From positions 1-39,471 of the forward strand of contig SHMW01000033.1 in NCBI GenBank assembly GCA_008080735.1: DNA of 39,471 bases, in the 5' to 3' direction. Position 1 is the first letter of the stretch, and every line of letters begins with the position of its first letter. Below are positions 1 to 7,650 of this stretch, piece after piece. The notes beneath the pieces were generated by a model. That model was given only the letters and a program-made list of their open reading frames with translations. It had not been told where the DNA came from and did not search any database. The translations under genes were made by a program, and so were the position numbers. The DNA comes from Promethearchaeota archaeon. GTDB lineage: Archaea; Asgardarchaeota; Lokiarchaeia; Sigyniarchaeales; SOKP01.

Positions 1-57
1 TGAAGCTTATTAATAATTTTCAAATATAAGAATTAGAAAAAAATAATAAATAATTAA

Positions 58-846
58 TTACCTGTATAATTCATAAGGTCCCTCTGATTCTTCACCAGCT
101 AATTGCTTCTGCCTATATTGTCTCGCCTTATTCGCTAAGTCCTGCATCTGTTCTTTAATTTCTTTTCCTTTCTCGATAAGTTCTTGGGTATTGATTTTTA
201 ATCCATACATATTATTTAAAATTTCTAAGATACTCGCCGCTCCTTCCGGTGTCGCAATCTGGTATACTGGTGTAAAAAGTACAATAGGATTTATTTTGCT
301 CGTGAGCGCGATATTTACAAGTGTTGCTTCTGCTCCTGTTATAATGCCCTTATCAACCTTCTCAATATCTAAATCTTTGAATTTACCAGAAGAATTCTCT
401 TGCGCCGCATAATACACGGGAAATTTATCGATCATCCCCTTCTGGGGGATACCTTGGAAAGTAATTATTTCCTTTGCTTTTATTCCCTCTGATTGAGACC
501 AATTACATAATGTTTTGGCTAAATCATTATAAGCTGAAGATATCTGGAAGGGAACTTCTGAAATTCCTAATATGATGTTATATTTCGAGGTATAATAGAT
601 TCTAAATGGATGCATTAATTCCCCATGATGGAATGTAGCAATCGGGGGAAGCATATCAGAGGCAACAAATCCGATTTCCTTCATATCTTCAATCTGGTCG
701 ATCATCTCGTTAGCTATTATAGGTCCGATAAGTCCAACACCCGCAAAGCCAAAAATCAACGTCGGGTTTTCTTGAATCTCAACTCCGTCCTCTTCTATCA
801 CGACAAAACTCTTTTCTCCGCTGTTTACAAATTTTTGTGCAGTCAT
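58..846 (-). CDS. PAC2 family protein (proteasome-assembly-chaperone-like)
   Basis: This 262-residue protein matches the archaeal PAC2 family, related to eukaryotic proteasome assembly chaperone 2. Visible signatures are the N-terminal GFAGVGLIGPI loop followed by an alpha/beta core, FVASDMLPP, an ITFQGIP segment and a C-terminal helix rich in Lys/Glu/Gln. Archaeal PAC2 proteins are proposed to act in proteasome assembly, but the partner of this paralogue cannot be read from the sequence. An upstream in-frame GTG at 858 would add four residues. I prefer the ATG at 846 because a GGTGAT Shine-Dalgarno motif (854-859) lies 7 nt before it and overlaps the GTG. The gene diverges from the suf operon across a 277-bp AT-rich spacer. 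Family call is firm; function is not. Confidence 0.85.
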   Translation of the reverse strand: MTAQKFVNSGEKSFVVIEEDGVEIQENPTLIFGFAGVGLIGPIIANEMIDQIEDMKEIGFVASDMLPPIATFHHGELMHPFRIYYTSKYNIILGISEVPFQISSAYNDLAKTLCNWSQSEGIKAKEIITFQGIPQKGMIDKFPVYYAAQENSSGKFKDLDIEKVDKGIITGAEATLVNIALTSKINPIVLFTPVYQIATPEGAASILEILNNMYGLKINTQELIEKGKEIKEQMQDLANKARQYRQKQLAGEESEGPYELYR

Positions 847-853
847 TTTATGA

Positions 854-859
854 ATCACC
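854..859 (-). promoter_or_regulatory. Shine-Dalgarno site setting the PAC2 start
   Basis: On the minus strand the bases read AGGTGATTC, matching the 16S anti-SD complement. The spacing of 7 nt to the ATG ending at 846 supports that codon over the GTG at 858, which lies inside the SD itself. Confidence 0.6.
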
Positions 860-1123
860 TTTATTTTTATTGCTAGATCTCTCTATTTCTAGTATATTAA
901 AATTAGAAATATAAAAATTGGATTTATAACTTTTAGATCCTAAAGTAGAACCTACAACTTTTTATAACTAAGATTATCTTCTCTATTCTTTTCTAAAAAT
1001 ATATTTCACTCTATTTGAAAAAAGACTAAGAGTAGTTTGGTTTTTTTTTTATAGAAATAAATAATAAATATAATATAGCTAATACTTTAATAACAAAATA
1101 AAAAGAAGAAAAGAAAGGTTGAA

Positions 1124-1927
1124 ATGTCAGAGATTCTACAATTAAGGAATGTCACTATCCCTACATTTGATCAGAAAGCCATCATAGTTGACGATGTGTC
1201 ATTTGATGTGAAAGAAAAATCCATCCATGCGGTGATTGGACCTAATGGATCCGGAAAATCTACTTTAGCTTACTCCATTATGGGACTTCCAACCTATAAG
1301 ATAAGCAAGGGTACTATAATTTTCGATGGAAAAGATGTTACAGAGTTGGGGGTCACTGAACGTGCTAAAATGGGCATCACGCTCGCTTGGCAAGAACCCG
1401 CCAGAATTGATGGGCTCTCAGTTTTAAAATATATCGCACTTGGGATTAAAGATAAAACAAATCTTAAAGAAAAGGCAGTTGAAGCTCTCAATACGGTAAA
1501 TATGAACCCAGACAAATATCTTGATAGATTTGTCGATGATTCTCTCAGCGGAGGCGAGAGGAAGCGAATTGAATTAGCGGCGGCAATCGCCATGAGACCA
1601 AGATTGATTATTCTTGATGAACCAACGGCGGGATTGGATCTGATTGTTATCGAAGATTTTTTAAATATTTTTAATAAAATTAAAGCGCTTGATATGACCA
1701 TCCTTTTAATTACCCACCGCGAAGATATTGGGATGATAGCAGATTATGCTACGCTACTTTGGGGAGGGGAGGCGGTACGGACCGACACTTTTCCAGAAGT
1801 TATGCTACGATATTGTGCAAAAGCGGGCCTTCGAGAGTTCTGCAAACGTACACTCTTCCAAGAAGAAGAAGCATGTTTCGGTGAGGATTATATAGATAAA
1901 ATATTCCGGGAGGAACAATCAAAATGA
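1124..1927 (+). CDS. sufC: SufC-like ABC ATPase of Fe-S cluster assembly
   Basis: A 267-residue soluble ABC ATPase. It shows Walker A GPNGSGKS (residues 39-46), a Q-loop AWQEP (Q90), signature LSGGERKR (141-148), Walker B LIILDEPTAGLD (161-172) and the switch His in THRE (H198). There is no membrane domain. SufC powers assembly of iron-sulfur clusters on a SufB/SufD scaffold. The next gene encodes that scaffold and overlaps this one by 4 bp (ATGA), so the two are translationally coupled. The arrangement of one SufC and one SufB/D gene matches the minimal SUF-like (SMS) systems described in archaea. The C-terminal residues 215-267 include two cysteines (CKRTLF, ACFGED). The start is the ATG after AAAGGTT. 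Confidence 0.93.
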   Translation: MSEILQLRNVTIPTFDQKAIIVDDVSFDVKEKSIHAVIGPNGSGKSTLAYSIMGLPTYKISKGTIIFDGKDVTELGVTERAKMGITLAWQEPARIDGLSVLKYIALGIKDKTNLKEKAVEALNTVNMNPDKYLDRFVDDSLSGGERKRIELAAAIAMRPRLIILDEPTAGLDLIVIEDFLNIFNKIKALDMTILLITHREDIGMIADYATLLWGGEAVRTDTFPEVMLRYCAKAGLREFCKRTLFQEEEACFGEDYIDKIFREEQSK

Positions 1928-2886
1928 GTAATGCTGAATATCCAGATGAGATCCTTCAAAGCCTTGAGGGATATGATATAGACATTAATAATTTTTTACC
2001 AGGACACGGAAAAGGAGCAAAATTTTTGTTAGACTTCAATAAAATCCGGGGAGTTGAAGAAACCGAAGGAGTTATCTTAAAAGGGAGAGAAATTGATGAC
2101 GGGATTATTGCGGATGTAGTGATTAAAGAAGGTACCGTAATTGAAGAGCCCGTTCACCTCTGCTTCGGAGTAAAACAAGAAACGGGAATTCAACGTATCT
2201 TCCCAAGAATAATTGCGGAAGATAATTCAGAAGTCACTATCCAAGCACATTGCAGTTTTCCCAACGCAGATGGACTAATACATAAGATGTTTGGACATAT
2301 CTACGTAGGAAATAATTGTAAATTTACATACAACGAAACGCATTATCACGGAGAGAACAGTGGGGCACTAGTAGCTCCTGTAAGTTATATGTACATCGGG
2401 GAAAACAGTATTTATGAAAATAACTTTAATCTCACTCAAGGAACGCCTGGTCGTGTGAAAATTTTACTCGATATTTACGCAATGAAAGATAGTGTTATTC
2501 GATCCAATGTAAAGGCTTTTGGAAAGTGTAAGGGTGATTCAATACGGATTCGAGATTCTGTATTTTTAGAAGGAAGAAATGCTCGAAGCGTTATAAAAAT
2601 GAAAGCCGCTGCCAAGGACGGAGGTGAGGTGCTTATGTATGGCATTACGGAAGGAAATGCCCCCAGATGTAACGGGCATGTCGACTGTCAAGAAATTGTT
2701 CTAGGAAAGGGCTCTACGTGTCGAGCACGACCATTTATTCGAGCAATTGATCCCACCTCTACAGTCTCTCATGAGGCGTCTCTTGGAAGATTTCCGCAGA
2801 AATGGTTAGATGAACTCCAAGCCAAGGGACTCTCTGAAGAGGAGGCAACCGATATATTGATCGAAGCTATGTTAAAAGAAAAATAA
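1924..2886 (+). CDS. SufB/SufD family Fe-S scaffold subunit
   Basis: A 320-residue SufB/SufD-type beta-helix protein. It is shorter than bacterial SufB because the N-terminal region is reduced. The core runs from about residue 60 to 275. It has the family CxGHxDC motif (C249, H252, C255), then TCRARPFI (C266), SHEAS (H283) and the C-terminal helices ending in GLSEEEATDILI. The conserved Cys and His suit a cluster-building scaffold. As the only SufB/D gene here it probably forms the homodimeric scaffold of a minimal SufBC complex. The start is preceded by GGGAGGA at 1908-1914 and overlaps the sufC stop. Whether SufB-like or SufD-like in the bacterial sense cannot be decided; archaeal SmsB is the closest concept. 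Confidence 0.9.
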   Translation: MSNAEYPDEILQSLEGYDIDINNFLPGHGKGAKFLLDFNKIRGVEETEGVILKGREIDDGIIADVVIKEGTVIEEPVHLCFGVKQETGIQRIFPRIIAEDNSEVTIQAHCSFPNADGLIHKMFGHIYVGNNCKFTYNETHYHGENSGALVAPVSYMYIGENSIYENNFNLTQGTPGRVKILLDIYAMKDSVIRSNVKAFGKCKGDSIRIRDSVFLEGRNARSVIKMKAAAKDGGEVLMYGITEGNAPRCNGHVDCQEIVLGKGSTCRARPFIRAIDPTSTVSHEASLGRFPQKWLDELQAKGLSEEEATDILIEAMLKEK

Positions 2887-2938
2887 TCATATTTAAAATC
2901 AAAATTATTTATAAATATTAATCCATAAGTGAGAAATT

Positions 2939-3457
2939 ATGAGTGAAAAGGATATAAAACTTGGAGATGAGGCTCCTTTATTCGAACTGGAATCCTATAA
3001 CAAGGGAGTAATCGATCTTAAGGAGCAGATTGGGGATCAAAAAATTGTATTGATCTTTTCCCGGTATTTTGGATGCCCTGTTTGCCATTTAGATTTGAAT
3101 ACGTTATTAGAAAATAAGGAAAAAATTAGGGAAAAAGGGGGCAAAATCTTGTATATTACCCAGTCCGGAAAAGATGTGGCAAACATATATATCCAAGAAA
3201 AAGAAATTGATTTCCCTGTTATCCCGAGTACCAAAGACGAATTATATAAAGAGTATGGATTAGGGATGATGACTCCCGAATCTGTGAAACAATTACGAGG
3301 CAAATTAAAAGAATGTAAAGAGCAAAACATCGAGCATGGTGAATTTGAAGGCTGGGAACAACAAGGTCCAGGTCAATTTGTTATCGATGAAAATGGAGAG
3401 ATTATCCATGCATGCAAAGGTTGGCTTGATGTGGACGCCATTTTGGAGGTATTATAA
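2939..3457 (+). CDS. Peroxiredoxin-like (AhpC/TSA fold) protein
   Basis: A 172-residue thioredoxin-fold protein of the AhpC/TSA peroxiredoxin-like group. The active-site loop is FSRYFGCPVCHLD, with C46 at the peroxidatic position and C49 giving a CxxC pair. The later segments (ILYITQSGKD, FPVIPSTKDELYKEYGLG, GQFVIDENGEIIHACKG) follow the usual peroxiredoxin order. The FGCPVC loop differs from the PxxxTxxC of classical enzymes and fits the peroxiredoxin-like 2 type, so the exact reductant and substrate are open. It lies 52 bp after the SufB/D gene and 2 bp before the next gene. This suggests co-expression with Fe-S assembly, a process sensitive to oxidants (inference). Confidence 0.85.
   Translation: MSEKDIKLGDEAPLFELESYNKGVIDLKEQIGDQKIVLIFSRYFGCPVCHLDLNTLLENKEKIREKGGKILYITQSGKDVANIYIQEKEIDFPVIPSTKDELYKEYGLGMMTPESVKQLRGKLKECKEQNIEHGEFEGWEQQGPGQFVIDENGEIIHACKGWLDVDAILEVL
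3445..3450 (+). promoter_or_regulatory. Shine-Dalgarno GGAGGT for the winged-helix gene
   Basis: A full GGAGGT lies inside the last codons of the peroxiredoxin gene, 9 nt before the ATG at 3460. It shows that the winged-helix gene is translated from an internal site in a polycistronic message. Confidence 0.7.
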
Positions 3458-3459
3458 TC

Positions 3460-4110
3460 ATGAAAGAAGAATCAAAATATAATAAGTATCGATTTGTTGG
3501 GAAGGAGCATATTTCTCTCATCCAACCATGGTTTGATTTTGATAGAGGAAAATCTTGGGATGAGCGGGAAGTACCATGGCCTTTAGAGAACAAGGTTCGA
3601 AGGCAAATTTTAATTATCCTTGCTCGAGAAGGTCCCAAAAGTTTTGCCGAGATCATTAATTACATCCGATTTTCTCCGAAACCTATTATTATCAACCAGG
3701 ACGAATATCTACCGAAAGTAAAATATCACTGGAGCGAGGAGGTGGTAGAAAATCATATCCTCAATTTGGAATGGTATAAATTAGTGAAAAAAACTGGGGA
3801 CAAATATGAAGTGACCTTTCCGGTGCTCGAGAAGGGAATGGTCGATGACCTGGAAAAATATGTTGATATATTTGCGGAAAATTGGATTGAGATTATCAAA
3901 ACGACTAAAAACCAAATCGGTGATAAATTTTCTAAAATAAATAAAGATGGCAAATCACTATATCAGATTCTAATCGATAAAGCAACAGAAAAACTCTACG
4001 AACTCTTGAAAAATGAAGGATTATTGCCCCAAGAACCCAATATAAAAGCTCTATATGCCGAGGAATTACGAGAGAATAAATTTGAACAATGGGTTCTCGA
4101 AACTTTCTAA
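3460..4110 (+). CDS. Winged-helix domain protein, function unknown
   Basis: A 216-residue protein whose middle part (residues about 42-120) reads as an ArsR-like winged helix. It has a helix LENKVRRQILIILAREG, a helix SFAEIINYI, a recognition-type segment SEEVVENHILNLEWYKLV and a beta wing KTGDKYEVTF. The first 40 residues are rich in aromatic and charged residues, and the C-terminal 100 are helical. The insertion between the second and third helices (about residues 70-90) is unusual for ArsR. It is the last gene of the suf-peroxiredoxin operon, with a strong SD, and a T8 tract follows directly. It may regulate the operon or sense its product, but no ligand motif is visible. No symbol can be given. 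Confidence 0.7.
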   Translation: MKEESKYNKYRFVGKEHISLIQPWFDFDRGKSWDEREVPWPLENKVRRQILIILAREGPKSFAEIINYIRFSPKPIIINQDEYLPKVKYHWSEEVVENHILNLEWYKLVKKTGDKYEVTFPVLEKGMVDDLEKYVDIFAENWIEIIKTTKNQIGDKFSKINKDGKSLYQILIDKATEKLYELLKNEGLLPQEPNIKALYAEELRENKFEQWVLETF

Positions 4111-4118
4111 TTTTTTTT
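4111..4118 (+). terminator. Oligo-T terminator of the suf operon
   Basis: Eight consecutive T residues begin right after the stop codon of the winged-helix gene. Archaeal RNA polymerase terminates at such T tracts without needing a hairpin. Confidence 0.5.
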
Positions 4119-4298
4119 ATTAATGAATCTTATTAAAATGAGTGGAAATTTTAGACAAGAAAATATTTATAAGATGACGCATGGTCTTTCTTTCTTCCAT
4201 TATTCTTTCTGAATCTTTTAAATTATCTTTCATATTATACCATTACTAATTTTGTTGGGTATTTCTTTACAAAAATAGGGGAAAATACTTTTTATATT

Positions 4299-4793
4299 TT
4301 ATATATCAATTCCAAGAAGACAATTACAATCTTCCATATTGATATCTAGGGGTAATACAAAATCCTTCATTACATTGGTTATAATATCCATCTTTACCTT
4401 CAATACATCTGGATCCCTGCGAAAATGCTCATTTACTATTTGATCCAAATGCTTTATAGTCGAATTCGCAATAAGAATAATGATATTATCTTCTCCACTC
4501 AGTCGGAATGCATTTAGCATGAACGGGCATTCCTTAGTTTTATCCAGTATCTTTTCTGGATTATTAGTTGTTATCTTTACCTGGGCGATCATCACATCGG
4601 CAACTCTAAGATTTAGCCCAGCTTGGAAATTAATCAAACCCGCTTCTTCAAGCTTACGAATTCTGAGACCGATGGTGGGTTGTGAACGATCAACACGTTT
4701 TGCGATGTCTGTATGGGTAATCGTTGGGTCTTTTTGAATGATACTAATAATTTGCTTGTCAATTTCATCAACACTTATATTTTGAGATATCAT
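4299..4793 (-). CDS. Lrp/AsnC family regulator, copy A
   Basis: A 164-residue Lrp/AsnC regulator. The N-terminal HTH reads EIDKQIISIIQKDP, then THTDIAKRVDRSQPTIGLRI as turn and recognition helix. A RAM-like ligand and oligomerisation domain follows (KVDAVIAQVKIT to NVMKDFVLPL region). An upstream ATG at 4832 would add 13 residues, but the ATG at 4793 gives an N-terminus that aligns with the paralogue at 6471-6998, so I chose it. Three cysteines are shared with that paralogue: one in ECPFMLNAF and two in DCNC near the C-terminus. It is transcribed away from the ArsR-type gene at 5463. Effector unknown; the cysteines suggest metal or redox input (inference). Confidence 0.85.
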   Translation of the reverse strand: MISQNISVDEIDKQIISIIQKDPTITHTDIAKRVDRSQPTIGLRIRKLEEAGLINFQAGLNLRVADVMIAQVKITTNNPEKILDKTKECPFMLNAFRLSGEDNIIILIANSTIKHLDQIVNEHFRRDPDVLKVKMDIITNVMKDFVLPLDINMEDCNCLLGIDI

Positions 4794-4863
4794 TTTTACA
4801 CTTTTCACTTTTATATTTTTAAAATAAGACAATTTTTCTATCGGCTTATTTCGATTATCACCG

Positions 4864-4875
4864 ATATCTAGATAT
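4864..4875. promoter_or_regulatory. 12-bp perfect palindrome upstream of Lrp copy A
   Basis: ATATCTAGATAT is its own reverse complement. It sits about 70 bp upstream of the chosen start of Lrp copy A, next to a further inverted repeat. This is a plausible operator for a dimeric regulator, but a chance AT palindrome cannot be excluded. Confidence 0.35.
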
Positions 4876-4902
4876 AACGATACTTGGATATATAAATGTT
4901 AT
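4873..4902. promoter_or_regulatory. TATAACG-GGATATAT-GTTAT element, copy A
   Basis: The element holds TATAACG (4873-4879), GGATATATA (4886-4894) and GTTAT (4898-4902). The same three blocks in the same order occur upstream of Lrp copy B at 6289-6315. ATAAC and GTTAT form an inverted repeat, as expected for a dimer-binding operator. A shared autoregulatory Lrp site is the simplest reading. The middle block could equally be a TATA box. Confidence 0.45.
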
Positions 4903-5220
4903 GGTGAAATTGAATTTTTGCTTGGAAATATTTAGAATATCAAAAAAAAAGTCAAATTGCTAAATACATAATAAGAAGTCTGCCTTTTTTGAAAGCTGAA
5001 GAATTAAATTATAAGATTCAAATAGCGATATAATTTGATTATAAAGGCTGCCAAGTATAATCCAGAAACCGTTTAACCTCATTTTTTCGCTTTCTGCGAT
5101 AAAAATGGTAAATAAATTCAATAAATATGGCTATAATTATACATATTATAGTTTATTTCTTAAAACAAAATAATTACTTCGCGAAAATTTAAAATCTCCT
5201 AATAAAATTTACTAAGTGAT

Positions 5221-5245
5221 GAATGACCCTTTTGGGTTGTCATTC
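5221..5245. other. Hairpin in Lrp/ArsR spacer
   Basis: GAATGAC (5221-5227) pairs with GTCATTC (5239-5245). Inside it CCC pairs with GGG across a TTTT loop, leaving a two-base TT bulge. It is more GC-rich than its surroundings. It could be a terminator, an RNA element or an operator; it lies about 220 bp upstream of the ArsR gene. Confidence 0.4.
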
Positions 5246-5430
5246 AATAGTAATTTGTGAATATAGAAAAAAATATTACCACATCGTTCAATTAACTTCC
5301 TTTCTAATCTGGCTTTATTAATCCATTCTCAGAAACCTTGGACCAATAATTTCAAAATGAGATATCTTAATATTCGTTTATGGCTATATTTATATTAGAA
5401 AAACAATTTAAAAAAATAAGAATAGGTTCA

Positions 5431-5440
5431 TTTTAAATTA
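5431..5440 (+). promoter_or_regulatory. TATA-like box of ArsR copy A
   Basis: TTTTAAATTA lies 22 bases before the ATG at 5463, the spacing expected for an archaeal TATA box with a leaderless transcript. No Shine-Dalgarno motif precedes the ATG, which agrees. Confidence 0.5.
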
Positions 5441-5462
5441 ATAGAGTCAATTCAATATTTAA

Positions 5463-5810
5463 ATGTACGAGTTTATAGATGAAGTTGTCGTCTTTCTGAA
5501 GACATTAGGGGATGAAACGCGCCTGAATATTCTTTACTTATTAACGAAAGAGCAAATATCGGCTAAGAACATCGAAGAACGTTTGGAGAAATCCCAGAGT
5601 ACAATATCACAGCACCTCAAAAGTCTAATTGAAGCAGGATTGGTCGATAAGATTAATTCGGATAATCCGGACGAGAAAGCTAAAATCTATAAGATAAAGG
5701 ATAAAAACATTGTCAAATTGATAGATAACATCAAAACTTTTGTAATTTCCCAAAAAAAAGCACATTTAGAAAAAATAAACGATGTTAATAGATTAGATAC
5801 CTTATTATAA
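5463..5810 (+). CDS. ArsR-type winged-helix regulator, copy A
   Basis: A 115-residue ArsR-family regulator. The family signature is clear: LKTLGDETRLNILYLL, then a recognition helix SQSTISQHLKSL, EAGLVDKI and a beta wing KAKIYKIKDKN, ending with a long helix for dimerisation. It has no cysteine, so the classical thiol metal site of ArsR/SmtB is absent. It resembles the protein at 7150-7488 closely (the KSQSTISQH helix is identical). Each copy lies near an Lrp/AsnC gene, which points to duplication of a two-gene unit. Target and signal unknown. Confidence 0.88.
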   Translation: MYEFIDEVVVFLKTLGDETRLNILYLLTKEQISAKNIEERLEKSQSTISQHLKSLIEAGLVDKINSDNPDEKAKIYKIKDKNIVKLIDNIKTFVISQKKAHLEKINDVNRLDTLL

Positions 5811-5894
5811 ACAATTTTTCATAAATGTGTGTATTTCTTATTTACTTGACACTTTTTTACTGTCATCCTTATTGATCTAATCAATTGTATGAAT

Positions 5895-6029
5895 TTAACC
5901 AAATAATTGAAAATTATGTGTCGCCACGACCCCAGATAATGCACTATTAATGGCTCCTTTTTCGGTATCATTCTCTCGAATCAATTTTGGAGGGATTTCT
6001 AATAATTCATCTATATCAATTTTATTCAT
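5895..6029 (-). CDS. Possible 44-residue protein, unknown
   Basis: On the minus strand an ATG at 6029 opens a 44-codon frame ending in TAA at 5895. The peptide (MNKIDIDELLEIPPKLIREN at the start, ending in THNFQLFG) has balanced composition and few rare codons. The DNA is less AT-rich than either flank. A TTTAAATAA-like box lies roughly 45-55 bp upstream on that strand. I do not recognise a family. It may be a real small protein, or the end of a decayed larger gene. It is too short to judge from one sequence. Confidence 0.35.
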   Translation of the reverse strand: MNKIDIDELLEIPPKLIRENDTEKGAINSALSGVVATHNFQLFG

Positions 6030-6288
6030 CTACGTTATTATTATCAATTAAAAGTTTAGAATTTTACCTAATTATTTAAAATTGAGCTCTTAAATATCTA
6101 TGAAACCACATAAATATTGAAAAATTGCCCATTGTAAGAAATTGATGAAATATTGGTTAAAAAACTTAGAAAAAGATTATGAATACCAATCTCTATTTCT
6201 TTCGGAGTAAATATATTGATTTGGATTTTTTAAGAAAGCAAATTCAAAACTTTTTTTAGACAAGAGTTTCTTTATGTATATACTTGTA

Positions 6289-6315
6289 TATAACGGCATA
6301 AGGATATATCGTTAT
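6289..6315. promoter_or_regulatory. TATAACG-GGATATAT-CGTTAT element, copy B
   Basis: TATAACG (6289-6295), GGATATAT (6302-6309) and CGTTAT (6310-6315) repeat the blocks found upstream of Lrp copy A. Here ATAACG and CGTTAT form a perfect 6-bp inverted repeat. The site is about 155 bp upstream of Lrp copy B. Candidate Lrp operator. Confidence 0.45.
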
Positions 6316-6470
6316 TTCCATAATATAAAGTAGTCTAGTAATCAGATTCTGAGATAAAAAACCCAGACAATTGAAATTTTGCACCTACATAACTTGAAGG
6401 AATATTGAATGCTTTTTTCCAAGAAACGTTATATTCATATAATAAGACCTTAAAAACGTGATGAAATCAA

Positions 6471-6998
6471 ATGATAAATGATGAAGAGAAAATAGATGAG
6501 ATTGACAAACAAATAATCGAGATAATTCAAAAGGAGCCAACAATTACCCATACGGATATCGCAAAACGCGTGGAGCGTTCACAACCCACAATAGGGATGC
6601 GAATTAATCGGTTGGAAGAGCTCGGAATACTCCAGTTCCAAGCGGGATTGAATCTTAAAGTTGCGGATATGTTTTATGCTCGTGCGGAAATTAACACCGA
6701 CCATCCCGAAGATTTACTTGAGCAGATTGACAAATGTCATTTTATGTTAAACGCTTTCAGATTAAGCGGAACAACAAATATTAGTGTGCTTCTTGCAAAT
6801 TCGAGAATATCATTCTTAGATAAGCTGGTAAATTTTAAATTCAGAGACAATCCCTTAGTAAAAGAAGTCCAGATGAATATTATTACGGAAGTAGTAGAAG
6901 ATTTCGTATTACCAATTGATTTGAATTTTGATGAGTGCGATTGTGAGTTAAGAAATGAATGTGTGAACTCTTGGAATATAGCTAAATCAGAGAAATAA
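6471..6998 (+). CDS. Lrp/AsnC family regulator, copy B
   Basis: A 175-residue paralogue of the regulator at 4299-4793. The HTH region (EIDKQIIEIIQKEP, then THTDIAKRVERSQPTIGMRI) is nearly identical. The effector domain is more diverged but keeps AGLNLKVADM, HFMLNAFRLSG and EDFVLPIDLN. Conserved cysteines are in KCHFML and the C-terminal ECDC, and an extra tail adds NEC. A near-identical HTH with diverged effector domains suggests that both copies bind the same DNA while reading different signals, or heterodimerise (inference). A GTGAT Shine-Dalgarno-like motif 7 nt before the ATG supports the start. Confidence 0.85.
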   Translation: MINDEEKIDEIDKQIIEIIQKEPTITHTDIAKRVERSQPTIGMRINRLEELGILQFQAGLNLKVADMFYARAEINTDHPEDLLEQIDKCHFMLNAFRLSGTTNISVLLANSRISFLDKLVNFKFRDNPLVKEVQMNIITEVVEDFVLPIDLNFDECDCELRNECVNSWNIAKSEK

Positions 6999-7149
6999 AA
7001 AATTTTTAACTTCTAACCCTAACATCGTAAAATAAAATTTTATCAATTAATCAAGAATGCTTAAAGGCTAATAGTTTTTAAACAACACATTTAATAAAGA
7101 GAATAAAGTAGTTAAAGATAGAGAAAAAACTTTAGAACTGAACAATATT

Positions 7150-7488
7150 ATGAATAATTTCCTCATTTCAGAAACGGTTGACTTTTTGAAAGTATTAGGT
7201 GATAAGACCCGACTTTCTATTTTACAACTCCTAAAAGAGGAGGAAAAGTCTGCGGCGCAACTGGAAGATGAGCTCGATAAATCCCAGAGTACGATTTCAC
7301 AACATATATCTATCCTGAAAGATGCCAATTTAATCAACTCAAATAAAAATGGCAGAGTTAATTATTATCATATCAAAAGCGCCCAAGTATTCAGAATTTT
7401 ATCACGGATCAAGTCGTTGATAATCAAAAAGAAAAAAGAAAAGCTAGATTCGTTGGAAAAAATTCATATTGATGATATATTATTGTAA
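7150..7488 (+). CDS. ArsR-type winged-helix regulator, copy B
   Basis: A 112-residue ArsR-family regulator and paralogue of 5463-5810. It shows LKVLGDKTRLSILQLL, an identical KSQSTISQH recognition helix, LKDANLI, a short wing NGRVNYYHI and a basic dimerisation helix (LIIKKKKEKL). There is no cysteine, so it is unlikely to sense metals through thiols. It follows Lrp copy B by about 150 bp on the same strand, and the GTPase gene starts 162 bp downstream. It could regulate the signalling cluster that follows (inference). Confidence 0.88.
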   Translation: MNNFLISETVDFLKVLGDKTRLSILQLLKEEEKSAAQLEDELDKSQSTISQHISILKDANLINSNKNGRVNYYHIKSAQVFRILSRIKSLIIKKKKEKLDSLEKIHIDDILL

Positions 7489-7650
7489 TTCGACATCTGA
7501 TAATTTATAACACTAATCGCATTTTAGTGTCTTTATTGATCGCATGCATTATAATTCTAATACAATAGTTTTAAATAAAGCCTTTATTACACAATTTTAT
7601 ATTATATGGGAAATAATTTTCAAATTTGAAAAGATTAGCAAGAAGATATT

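Larger units (their letters stand above)
4794..5462. other. AT-rich spacer between Lrp copy A and ArsR copy A
   Basis: This 669-bp divergent spacer holds the palindrome and shared element listed separately, a hairpin at 5221-5245 and the TATA-like box of the ArsR gene. I see no tRNA, no ORF with coding character and no insertion-sequence ends. Confidence 0.6.
5811..6470. other. Long spacer between ArsR copy A and Lrp copy B
   Basis: This 660-bp stretch contains a possible minus-strand micro-ORF (5895-6029) whose base composition is richer than its flanks, and the element at 6289-6315 shared with Lrp copy A. The remainder is AT-rich with no RNA gene that I can recognise. It may hold the decayed remains of a small gene. 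Confidence 0.5.

Noticed and set aside
1041..1050. T10 run between PAC2 and sufC as a terminator
   Set aside because: The flanking genes diverge, so no transcript is expected to end there on the plus strand; more likely part of the promoter region.
5005..5070. tRNA-like T-loop string GATTCAAATAG
   Set aside because: The flanking bases do not form acceptor, anticodon or D stems.
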